Under the pieces are notes generated by a model. It had not been told where the DNA came from and made no database searches. It was given only the letters and a program-made list of their open reading frames with translations. Below are positions 26,947 to 35,024 of a stretch of DNA of 64,000 nucleotides, in pieces. This DNA is from Halobacteria archaeon HArc-gm2 (lineage in GTDB: Archaea > Halobacteriota > Halobacteria > Halobacteriales > Haloarculaceae), in assembly GCA_025517465.1 (NCBI GenBank), contig JAOPKE010000008.1, positions 1-64,000 on the forward strand. The letters run 5' to 3'. Position numbers and translations under genes: made by a program. Positions within the stretch are counted from its first letter, which is position 1. The number at the start of each line of letters is the position of its first letter.

Positions 26947-27765
26947 ATGTACTCGTGTCCAACCTGCGGACGAGACTTCGATTCGCATCGGGGTCTCAGT
27001 GTCCACCACAGTCGAGTTCACGACGACCAACTACCGAATCGGGCGTGTGACCACTGTGAAGAGTCGTTCTACTGTGACTACGAGCGGAAGTACTGTAGCG
27101 ACGATTGTCACGACGAAGCCGTCTCATTCGAGGGGCGGTCCAATCCCAATTACGGTGGTGGAAAAGAGAGAACGACTTGCGAACTCTGTGATCAGTCGTT
27201 CGAATACTACCCGTCCGAAAAAGATGGGGTCTACTGCCCAAATTGCGTCGAAAACGCCTCGTGGCGCGACCCACCCGTCATCAGTGGGACCGATCACCAC
27301 AGCTGGAACGGCGGCAAGCTGACTCTCTCCTGTGACGTCTGCGAGGCGACGGTCGAACGCTACCCCAGTGCTGTCAACGGCGAGGCTACCCTGTGTGACC
27401 GGGAATGCTTCGAGGCATGGCTCTCCGAGGAGTTCACCGGCGATGGCCACCCGAACTGGCTCGGTGGCGGGACTGGCTCCTACGGAAAGGGGTGGAACCA
27501 GGTCCGGAAACGAGCGCTGGAGCGCGATGGACACGCATGCGTGATGTGTGAAACCGGCGCCGACGAACTCGGGCGCAACCCGGACGTCCACCACCTGATC
27601 CCGGTTCGCGTGTTCGTCGAGTCGCCGCTGTTGACCATCGAGGACGCCCACACGCTCGACAACGTCGTCTCACTGTGCCCGGCGTGTCACCGTCGCGCCG
27701 AGTTCGGTCACCATTCGAGGGCGGAGCTCCGCTGGCGGGCCGGCGTTAGAGCGGCACCGTGTTGA
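26947..27765 (+). CDS. HNH nuclease with multiple zinc fingers
   Basis: A 272-residue protein. It begins with a C2H2 finger (YSCPTCGRDFDSHRGLSVHH), followed by three C-x2-C pairs (CDHCEESFYC, CELCDQSF, CDVCEATV). A C-terminal HNH domain follows: RKRALERDGHACVMCETGA, PDVHHLIPV, then LDNVVSLCPACHRRAEFGHH. HNH proteins of this type are frequent in haloarchaeal accessory DNA. A tRNA gene directly upstream makes an integrated origin possible, although codon use resembles the host. No homing target is visible. Confidence 0.85.
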   Translation: MYSCPTCGRDFDSHRGLSVHHSRVHDDQLPNRACDHCEESFYCDYERKYCSDDCHDEAVSFEGRSNPNYGGGKERTTCELCDQSFEYYPSEKDGVYCPNCVENASWRDPPVISGTDHHSWNGGKLTLSCDVCEATVERYPSAVNGEATLCDRECFEAWLSEEFTGDGHPNWLGGGTGSYGKGWNQVRKRALERDGHACVMCETGADELGRNPDVHHLIPVRVFVESPLLTIEDAHTLDNVVSLCPACHRRAEFGHHSRAELRWRAGVRAAPC

Positions 27766-27926
27766 GTGACGATAGAACGGACTACGTACGTGCCAATTGG
27801 TGATACTTTTAGTTCGTGCTGTGTGCAATACCGCCGTACTGCGGCGAGACATTCCATCTGATCACACCCATAGAAATCCAGATAGTTACCACCCGAAGTT
27901 AAGGTGGACGAGAGTAATCACCGTCT

Positions 27927-28412
27927 GTGCAGTCACAGACACGAATCGCGGTACTGCAGTCGATTTTTCTGGTCGTCGCCCTGTCGCTGGTCGGAGTGCC
28001 AGCCCTCGCGGGGACCGCTGTGCAGCCGACCGGGATGGACGGAACTGTCTCCGCGAACGCCGAGGCGGACGCGACGAACGGCAGCGGCGGCGGCGAGTCG
28101 CTGGCCGGCGAGACGGTCACCCTCCACGTGTCGAGCGGTGACGGCATAGAGAGGGCGACGTTCTCCTTCGAGATGACCGAGAACGGGCGTATCGAAGGGC
28201 TCGAACGCGGGGCGCGCGAGAACGCGACGGTCGAGATGCGGACCGACCGGCAGACGTTCGAGCGAGTCGCACACGCGCCGAACCCGGAGCGGGCGTTCCG
28301 GGCGGCGATCGAGCGCGGCGACGTCGAGACGCGCGTCGCCGACGACGCGGACGACGACGAGTGGAACGTGTTCAGCGGCGTCGAGGAACTCGCCCGGTCG
28401 CTCGGCCTCTGA
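27927..28412 (+). CDS. Secreted protein of unknown function
   Basis: A 161-residue protein starting at GTG. It has a Sec-type signal peptide (RIAVLQSIFLVVALSLVGVP, then ALAGTA) and a mature part that is acidic, with one beta-rich segment (GETVTLHVSSGDGIERATFS, then MTENGRIEGLERGARENATV). No motif is recognised. Convergent with the S2P-type protease at 28448. The protein could be exported to the cell surface. Confidence that it is a gene comes from codon use and the signal peptide. Confidence 0.7.
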   Translation: MQSQTRIAVLQSIFLVVALSLVGVPALAGTAVQPTGMDGTVSANAEADATNGSGGGESLAGETVTLHVSSGDGIERATFSFEMTENGRIEGLERGARENATVEMRTDRQTFERVAHAPNPERAFRAAIERGDVETRVADDADDDEWNVFSGVEELARSLGL

Positions 28413-28447
28413 GCGCGGGCCAGTGTAGCGCGTCTGGCGGACGGTTC

Positions 28448-29638
28448 TCAGGACTGGGGCCGGAAGACGGCGGCGTCGCTCTCCTCGGCGCCGTTCTGGT
28501 AGTTCGGACTCGATTTGATGATGGTCAGCGCGGTCATGATGTCGGTGCGGGTGAGCAGGCCGAGGAAGCGCTCGTCGTCGAGGACGAGCAGGCGACCGAC
28601 CTCGTTGTCGTCGAGTTCGGTGAGCGCCGTCATCACGTCGTCGTCGGGCGAGACGGTGAACAGCTCGGTGGTCATGACGTCCCTGACGCGGTAGGCGTCG
28701 CGCTCGACGTCGCGGACGGCGCGGGCGTCGTCGAGCGTCACGAGGCCGACGACGTCGTCGCCGACGGCGACGGGATAGCCGGTGTGGCGCTCGCGGAACA
28801 TCGTCTGGATGAGTTCGCTGACGCTCGTCTCCGGGTCGACGGTGGTGACGCGCTCGGCGGGCGTCATCACGTCGCGGACGGTGACGCCCTCGAAGGCCGC
28901 CCGCATGACCGTCTGTCGGGACTCGCTCTCGGCGCCGATGTAGATGAAGAAGGCCAGTCCGATGAGCAGTGGGTTGAACGGTGGGATCAGGCCGAAGAGG
29001 CCCAGCAGGATGGCGAACCACTTGCCGACTTCGGCGGCGAGTTCGGTCGCGCGGGCGAACGGGCGGTTGCGGGCCAGCAGCGCCCGGAGGACGCGCCCCC
29101 CGTCCATCGGGAACCCGGGGAGGAGGTTGAACCCGGCGAGCGCGACGTTCATCAGCGCGAGGTAGCCCAGCACGAAGCGGGCGGCCTGGAACCCCGTCTC
29201 CGCCGACCCCGGGACGACGACGAAGGCGACGTAAGAGAGGACGCCGAGGACGACGCTGACGATGGGCCCGGCGATGGCGATGGTGAGTTCCTGGCGCCAG
29301 TCCTCGGGCATCTCGGTCAGCTGGGCGATGCCGCCGAACAGCCACAGCGTGATGGAGTCGATGGGGTAGCCGTAGCGTCTGGCCACCAGCGAGTGGCCCA
29401 GTTCGTGGAGGACGACGCCGGTGAACAGCCCGACGGCGGCGGCGACGCCCAGGACCCACGGGAGCGAGCCGGTGGTGAGGACCGCCGCGTCGAGACCGGC
29501 GCCGGTCCGGTTGAGCAGGTCGACGGTCTGGGTGACCTGCGAGCCGATGATCCAGGCGAAGATGGGCAGGATGAGCAGGAAGGTGAGATCGAGCTGGATG
29601 GGGATCCCGAACGCACTCCCGATTCGGAACCGTCGCAT
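28448..29638 (-). CDS. Site-2 protease family metalloprotease with CBS pair
   Basis: A 396-residue membrane protease. The zinc site HELGH is in LHELGHSLVARRYGYP and the second motif is NLLPGFPMDGGRVLRALLAR. About six helices are followed by two CBS domains (VRDVMTPAERVTTVDPETSV and VRDVMTTELFTVSPDDDVMT) that probably sense a nucleotide. S2P enzymes cleave membrane-bound regulators. The ATG at 29638 (MRRFRIGSAFGIPIQLD) matches the family start; the extra 41 codons upstream are not protein-like. Confidence 0.93.
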   Translation of the reverse strand: MRRFRIGSAFGIPIQLDLTFLLILPIFAWIIGSQVTQTVDLLNRTGAGLDAAVLTTGSLPWVLGVAAAVGLFTGVVLHELGHSLVARRYGYPIDSITLWLFGGIAQLTEMPEDWRQELTIAIAGPIVSVVLGVLSYVAFVVVPGSAETGFQAARFVLGYLALMNVALAGFNLLPGFPMDGGRVLRALLARNRPFARATELAAEVGKWFAILLGLFGLIPPFNPLLIGLAFFIYIGAESESRQTVMRAAFEGVTVRDVMTPAERVTTVDPETSVSELIQTMFRERHTGYPVAVGDDVVGLVTLDDARAVRDVERDAYRVRDVMTTELFTVSPDDDVMTALTELDDNEVGRLLVLDDERFLGLLTRTDIMTALTIIKSSPNYQNGAEESDAAVFRPQS

Positions 29639-29748
29639 GCGCGGAGCTAGAGTGGGGACGGTCTTAAGCCCCCCTGTGGAGGACAGATTCCGGCCGGTCG
29701 AGGACGCTGGTCGATACGCCTTTTGGCCGGGCGGGCGAACGCTCGCAC

Positions 29749-30117
29749 ATGAGCGACCCACTCGTTCGCCGTGCGGCGGACATCGAGTACGAGGACGTCG
29801 GCGCAGCCGACGGGATGGCGAAGGGCGTACTGGTGGGGGAGAATCATGGCGCGCCGAACCTGGCCATCCGCCGGTTTACGCTCGAACCCGGTGGATCCGT
29901 CCCGAAACACACCAACGAGATAGAACACGAACAGCACGTCCTCTCGGGGGCCTACACCGTCGGAATCGAAGGAGAGGAGTACGAGGTCGAGGCGGGCGAC
30001 AGCCTCCACATCCCCGCCGGCGCAGTCCACTGGTATCGCAACGACGGCGACGAGGAAGGTGCCTTCCTCTGTGCAGTCCCGGCCGGCGACGACGCCATCG
30101 AACTGGTCGAAGAGTAG
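29749..30117 (+). CDS. Single-domain cupin protein
   Basis: A 122-residue cupin. Motif 1 is PGGSVPKHTNEIEHEQHVLS, giving the H-x-N-x3-E-H pattern; motif 2 is GDSLHIPAGAVHWYRNDG with the conserved His. Metal ligands therefore look intact, and the small size fits a one-barrel enzyme or sensor. No substrate is indicated. Upstream bases 29720-29730 (GCCTTTTGG) may be the promoter. Confidence 0.88.
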   Translation: MSDPLVRRAADIEYEDVGAADGMAKGVLVGENHGAPNLAIRRFTLEPGGSVPKHTNEIEHEQHVLSGAYTVGIEGEEYEVEAGDSLHIPAGAVHWYRNDGDEEGAFLCAVPAGDDAIELVEE

Positions 30118-30229
30118 GCAACAGACCGAAAGGGGGCGCACGTGGATGGTCGCGCGGCAACGGCGTTATAATATAGCTTCATTGTGGTGGAATCAACCCG
30201 GGGCGACGGCTCGCCCGGGTCGACCTGCA

Positions 30230-30613
30230 ATGACATCGAAAGACCGCGCGATAGATATCGTAACGGTGGTGTGCGGACTCCTGGTCAGTCTCGGGCTCGT
30301 GACCGACGGCTACCAGGAGTTCGAACGGGGCGCCCCGATGGCCGAGTGGGTCCCGCTGCTGTCGCTGGGCCTGGTCGTCGGATCCTTTCTGGTCGTGACG
30401 AGAGTCGCGGCGCGATTCGACGACGACCCGAAGACCACGGAGGGCTTCCCACTCGCTCTCCGGGCCGCGACGGGAGGCTTCGTTCTCACGGTCGCGGCCG
30501 GGATAGTCTACGTGACGTCGAATTTCACGGCTATCCTGAGCTGGGGGCACGTGGTCATGGGGGTCGGCGGCCTGCTGGTGATGCTCTGGGCGTGGCTGCG
30601 AATGCGCTCGTGA
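30230..30613 (+). CDS. Small four-helix membrane protein
   Basis: A 127-residue integral membrane protein with about four helices: IDIVTVVCGLLVSLGLVTDG, WVPLLSLGLVVGSFLVV, ALRAATGGFVLTVAAGIVYV and SWGHVVMGVGGLLVMLWAWL. No functional motif. An AT-rich stretch around 30167-30182 (GTTATAATATAGC) is a good TATA region about 50 bases ahead of the ATG at 30230. Function unknown. Confidence 0.75.
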   Translation: MTSKDRAIDIVTVVCGLLVSLGLVTDGYQEFERGAPMAEWVPLLSLGLVVGSFLVVTRVAARFDDDPKTTEGFPLALRAATGGFVLTVAAGIVYVTSNFTAILSWGHVVMGVGGLLVMLWAWLRMRS

Positions 30614-30629
30614 GCGGCACAGTATCCCC

Positions 30630-32042
30630 TCACACCGCCGGTCCGAACGCGTAGAGGCCGTCGACGGCGTTGACGTAGAGCCCGCCGTCGGCGACCACCG
30701 GCTGGGACTCGACGCCGCCCATCACCTGGTCGCCGCCGACGACTTTGTCCGGGAAGTCGTGACGCCAGTGCTCGCTGCCGTCGGTCGGGTCGAGGACGAC
30801 CAGGGGCGCATCGAGGCCGATGGTCCCGACGTAGACGGCGTCGGTACCGACCGCCACCGACTGGACGGACCCGCTCTCCGAATCGGGGACGACCTGCCAG
30901 TCGGTACTCCCATCGCTCGCGGCGAGCGCGGACAGGGTCGACCCCCTGGCGACGTAGACGGTCCCGCCGTCGACGGTGATGCCCCGGGGCCGGTCGTCGA
31001 ACTCGCGTCGCCAGCGTTCGCTCCCGTCGTCGAGAGCCACTGCGCGCACGGAGTCGTCGTAACTCCCGACGTACACGGTTCCGTCGGCGACAACGGGCGT
31101 CGTGAAGGCGTCCCCCGCTACCTCGGTCCGCCACCGTTCGCTCCCGTCCGCAAGCGACAGACCGAGAACGACGCCGGTGCCGTCCCAGCCGCCGGAGACG
31201 ACGGCGACGGTGTCGTCGGCGACCGCGACGCCGTTCTGGCGCTTCGGCGGCTCGACCGACCAGCGCTCCTCGCCGTCGGCGAGCGCGTAGGCGCGAACCG
31301 CGGGGCGACGGACGTACTCGCCGGACTGTCCGTCGACGGCGCCGGAGAACGGAACGACGACGCAGTCGTCGACGACGGTCGGATCGGTCGGGCTGTCGTC
31401 GCCGACGTCGACTCGCCAGGCCGGGCTGCCGTCCGCGACGTCGAACGCAGCGACCTCTCCTTTCACGCAGGTTATCGCCCATCCGTCGGTGAGGGCCGGC
31501 CAGCCACGGCTCGCGTCGGGGAGCGACTGCGTCCACTCTATCCGGCCGTCGCTCGCGTCGCGAGCCACGAGTGCGGGCGCGCCGTCGACGGTGTGGACGA
31601 GCGTGTCCTCCTCGGGGGTCGGCGTCAAAGTGGGCCGGCCGCTGGTGTCCTCGCCGAGTTCCGCGTAGTGGAACAGCCGACCGTCGGCCAGTACGGGCGG
31701 GCCGCTGCGGATCCGCCGGAGGTGCCAGTACGGTTCGCCGTCCTCGGGGAGGCCGGACGCGTCCGTGAGGCCGGTGTGGCCCGCGTCGTCGCCGAACTGC
31801 GACCAGGCGCCGGCGACGTCGAGGGACTTCGGGGAGCGTTCGGTCGCCGTCGGTCTGTCCTCGTCGCCCGTGGGCGCCGTCGTGGTTTCGTCGGTGTCAG
31901 TGCGGTCGGTGTCGGTATCGTCGGCGACGGTGCCGTCGGTGGACGTACCGGGCGCGTCGCGGTCGCTACAGCCGGCGAGGGCGAGCGGGGCCGCCGTCGC
32001 GACGGCGCGGAGGGCACGCCGTCGGGACCAGGAGTCGGGCAT
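30630..32042 (-). CDS. PQQ-type beta-propeller lipoprotein
   Basis: A 470-residue exported protein. It opens with a Tat signal (SWSRRRALRAVATAAPLALA) and a lipobox LAGCSD, so it is likely exported folded and lipid-anchored. A Thr/Asp-rich linker follows, then repeated beta-propeller blades of the quinoprotein type, each carrying W or GS-rich turns such as DGSERWRTEV, DGSERWRREF and DGSTDWQVVP. Lacking a catalytic dehydrogenase region, it is more likely a binding or scaffold protein of the BamB type. The start at 32042 fits the Tat signal. Confidence 0.9.
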   Translation of the reverse strand: MPDSWSRRRALRAVATAAPLALAGCSDRDAPGTSTDGTVADDTDTDRTDTDETTTAPTGDEDRPTATERSPKSLDVAGAWSQFGDDAGHTGLTDASGLPEDGEPYWHLRRIRSGPPVLADGRLFHYAELGEDTSGRPTLTPTPEEDTLVHTVDGAPALVARDASDGRIEWTQSLPDASRGWPALTDGWAITCVKGEVAAFDVADGSPAWRVDVGDDSPTDPTVVDDCVVVPFSGAVDGQSGEYVRRPAVRAYALADGEERWSVEPPKRQNGVAVADDTVAVVSGGWDGTGVVLGLSLADGSERWRTEVAGDAFTTPVVADGTVYVGSYDDSVRAVALDDGSERWRREFDDRPRGITVDGGTVYVARGSTLSALAASDGSTDWQVVPDSESGSVQSVAVGTDAVYVGTIGLDAPLVVLDPTDGSEHWRHDFPDKVVGGDQVMGGVESQPVVADGGLYVNAVDGLYAFGPAV

Positions 32043-32219
32043 GTGTCTCGACGCAGAGGTCTCCTGTCGGGAGGTAAGTGCTTTCCGTGCGTTCACAGCG
32101 GCGTTTCACCGTTCGGGTGTAGTCCGCGGGCCCCGAGACGGAACGGTGGTGTGTTCCCCGTGATCGTACCACGTAGGTAGTCCGAACATCTCAAGTAGCG
32201 CAGCCTCCTCTACACGGCT

Positions 32220-34262
32220 GTGTCTCAGCAGGTCGCGCAGGTGGACACGCTGTTCCTCCACGAGCGAGGGGACGACTACCGGGTGGCCGTCCAGCGGGAC
32301 GGCGACCGCGTGTTCCACGGCGTGCTCGAATGCAAGGAAACCGACGCCGGGCCCCGTCCCCGGCGGTTGCGGATCAAGGACGGGTCCAGCGAGGAGCTGC
32401 GCAGCCCGGACCAGTTCGTCGAACTGGCCCGCCGAGCGGAGCGTATCCACGTCTCCCAGCAGACCTCACCTGCGGGTCGCGAGGAGATTCGCGAGATGCT
32501 GGCGGGGTACCAGCTGGAGTGCACCGTCGTCCGGACCTGCCGGTTCTGTGCCAGCAGCGGCGAGTACTCGCCGATAACTTCTAATACTGCGATCGACGCC
32601 GACGGCGAGTCCATCTGTCCGGACTGTGCGAAGGCCGAACTCGACCGGGAACTGGCCTTCAGCGGCGGGATCACCAGCGACGCCAGGGACCGCCTGGAGG
32701 ATCTGCTGCTGGAGGTGCAGGATCTGGAGCGGATTTCGAACCTCCTGAAGGGGAACCTTGACCCCGATCTCACGAAGTTCGACGAGATTTCGGCGACGAC
32801 GGACGACGTCGACCCGGTCCGCGTCGACTCGCTCGGCCTCCACCCGGGCATCCAGCAGCACCTGGAGGGACGCTTCGAGCACCTCCTGCCCGTCCAGAGC
32901 CTCGCCGTCGAGCACGGCGCCACCGACGGCGATGACCAGCTCGTCGTGTCGGCGACGGCGACGGGGAAGACCCTCATCGGCGAGATGGCCGGACTGGACA
33001 GGGTGCTCAACGGCAAGGGGAAGATGCTCTTCCTCGTGCCGCTGGTCGCCCTGGCGAACCAGAAGTACGAGAAATTCCAGGAGCGCTACGGCGACATGGT
33101 CGACGTGACGTTGCGCGTGGGCTCGTCCCGCGTCGGCGGCGACGGCAACCGCTTCGACCCTTCCGCGGACGTCATCGTCGGCACCTACGAGGGCATCGAC
33201 CACGCGCTGCGGACGGGGAAGAACCTGGGCGATATCGGGACGGTCGTCATCGACGAGGTCCACACCCTCGGCGAGGAGGAGCGGGGGCATCGGCTGGATG
33301 GGCTGATTTCCAGATTGAAGTACTACTGCGAAGAGAACCCCGGCGCGGACGGCACCCAGTGGATCTACCTCTCGGCGACGGTGGGGAATCCGGGCCAGCT
33401 GGGCGACCAGCTCGGCGCCAAACTCATCGAGTTCGAGGAGCGTCCGGTGCCCATCGAACGCCACGTCACCTTCGCCGACGGCCAGGAGAAGACCGACATC
33501 GAGAACAAGCTCGTTCGGCGCGCGTTCGACAGCAAGTCGAGCAAAGGGTACCGAGGCCAGACGATCATCTTCACCAACTCCCGGCGGCGCTGTCACCAGA
33601 TCTCTCGGAAGCTGGAGTACGATTCGGCCCCCTACCACGCCGGCCTGGACAACCGCAAGCGCAACCGGGTCGAGCGGCAGTTCGCCGACCAGGAGATCGC
33701 CGCCGTCGTGACCACTGCGGCGCTCGCGGCCGGGGTCGACTTCCCCGCCTCCCAGGTCGTCTTCGACTCGCTGGCGATGGGCATCGAGTGGCTCACCGTC
33801 CAGGACTTCTCCCAGATGCTGGGTCGGGCTGGCCGCCCGGACTACCACGACAAGGGGACGGTGTACCTCCTCGTCGAGCCGGACTGCTCGTACCACAACA
33901 GCATGGAGATGACCGAGGACGAGGTGGCGTTCAAGCTTCTCAAGGGCGAGATGGAGCCCGTCATCACCACCTACGACGAATCGGCCGCCGTCGAGGAGAC
34001 CCTGGCCAACGTGACCGTCGGTGGCAAGGCCGCCAAGCGCCTCAACGACCGCATGGTCGGCGAAGTCCCGACCAAGCACGCGCTGGGCAAGCTGCTGGAG
34101 TACGACTTCATCGACGGACTGCGGCCGACGCCGCTGGGCCGCGCCGTGACGCGGTTCTTCCTCGCCCCGGACGAGGCGTTCGCGATTCTCGACGGGGTTC
34201 GGAAGGGTGACCACCCCTACGACGTCGTCGCCGACATGGAACTCCGTGACGAGTACGAGTGA
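32220..34262 (+). CDS. DEAD/DEAH-box (Ski2-like) helicase
   Basis: A 680-residue superfamily 2 helicase starting at GTG. Walker A is VSATATGKTLIGE, the DEVH box is VVIDEVHTLGEE, motif III is YLSATVGNPGQ, and motif VI is QMLGRAGRPDYHDKG. An N-terminal zinc module (RTCRFCASSGEYS ... ICPDCAKAEL) precedes the core. Archaeal members are thought to act in RNA or DNA metabolism. The C-terminal DUF5814 domain I associate with this family is absent here, but a stand-alone copy lies at 26211-26663. The GTG start is supported by the VDTLFLHERGDDYRVAVQR fold beginning at once. Confidence 0.9.
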   Translation: MSQQVAQVDTLFLHERGDDYRVAVQRDGDRVFHGVLECKETDAGPRPRRLRIKDGSSEELRSPDQFVELARRAERIHVSQQTSPAGREEIREMLAGYQLECTVVRTCRFCASSGEYSPITSNTAIDADGESICPDCAKAELDRELAFSGGITSDARDRLEDLLLEVQDLERISNLLKGNLDPDLTKFDEISATTDDVDPVRVDSLGLHPGIQQHLEGRFEHLLPVQSLAVEHGATDGDDQLVVSATATGKTLIGEMAGLDRVLNGKGKMLFLVPLVALANQKYEKFQERYGDMVDVTLRVGSSRVGGDGNRFDPSADVIVGTYEGIDHALRTGKNLGDIGTVVIDEVHTLGEEERGHRLDGLISRLKYYCEENPGADGTQWIYLSATVGNPGQLGDQLGAKLIEFEERPVPIERHVTFADGQEKTDIENKLVRRAFDSKSSKGYRGQTIIFTNSRRRCHQISRKLEYDSAPYHAGLDNRKRNRVERQFADQEIAAVVTTAALAAGVDFPASQVVFDSLAMGIEWLTVQDFSQMLGRAGRPDYHDKGTVYLLVEPDCSYHNSMEMTEDEVAFKLLKGEMEPVITTYDESAAVEETLANVTVGGKAAKRLNDRMVGEVPTKHALGKLLEYDFIDGLRPTPLGRAVTRFFLAPDEAFAILDGVRKGDHPYDVVADMELRDEYE

Positions 34263-34378
34263 CTAGCAGATTTGTGTCGGATTTTCGGGTAACTGCTAGA
34301 CCGTGACGGCGTGGCTGGACCCACTGGAACGTTCTCTGCCCGCTCTCTCGTGAGCGATGCTACTACCGCAAACACGAA

Positions 34379-34820
34379 GAAAGCCCTCGGCTCGCTCGAC
34401 TCGCGCACCACAGTCTGCGCTCCTCGCTCTGCTGCGGTGCCCTCAGCGAAGCTGAGGACTACGCGAGAGCTTCGCTCTCGCGGTCGCTTGACGTGTCGTG
34501 CTTCGTCGACCACGCCTCGCCCTTTCAGTCCTCCAGGGACAGCCTCGCCCGCGCGATAAAACGCGCTCGCGATTAGAACCACCAGACCTCCCCGGTCGCG
34601 CCTGGCGGCGCGACACGCTTCCTGACCGCTCCGCAACCGCCCGGCCGGGAGCACGTGCCCGAACGAACGTGAGGGCCGTGCGACCAGGGGGAGGGCAGGG
34701 CTGCGGTGCCTGGAGGACCGAAAGGGCGAGGTGGGCTCGGGGAAGCCGGGACCCCCAAGCACCGGAGCGGAGCGAGGAGCGCAGGGTGGTCCCCGCGACC
34801 CGAGCACGCCGAGGGCTTTC
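34379..34820. repeat. Composite structured element, copy 2 (arms E, F and core)
   Basis: Bounded by GAAAGCCCTCGG (34379) and CCGAGGGCTTTC (34820). The core has hairpins GTCGCGCC-tggc-GGCGCGAC (34595-34614) and GCACG...CGTGC (34651-34681), and CCTCCCC (34587) can pair with GGGGAGG (34688). Arm E holds two added perfect hairpins, CCTCAGC-gaa-GCTGAGG and CGCGAGAGC-ttc-GCTCTCGCG. A further loose end, GAGAGCGCACCGAGGGCTTT plus C, lies at 34851-34871. Most of the gap between the helicase and the acidic protein is this element. Confidence 0.85.
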
Positions 34821-35024
34821 GAGGTGTTGGCGGTTACTATTCAGACTGTCGAGAGCGCACCGAGGGCTTTCTGAATGTTATTGGGTTTGACTTCGACTGC
34901 TAGCGAGCAAATTGATTCAACACCACTACTCACAGAAGAGATGCCACCCACATACCAATAGTCTAGCTTTCATATCCGAGAAATCGGGAGATAGTTTCTT
35001 GTGTGCCGATGAAATGGGGGAGAT

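Noticed and set aside
34573-34758. Small peptide ending in VWWF encoded in composite repeats (also 45317-45505)
   Set aside because: The reading frame is not kept between copies; the similarity is at nucleotide level, consistent with a structured RNA rather than a peptide.
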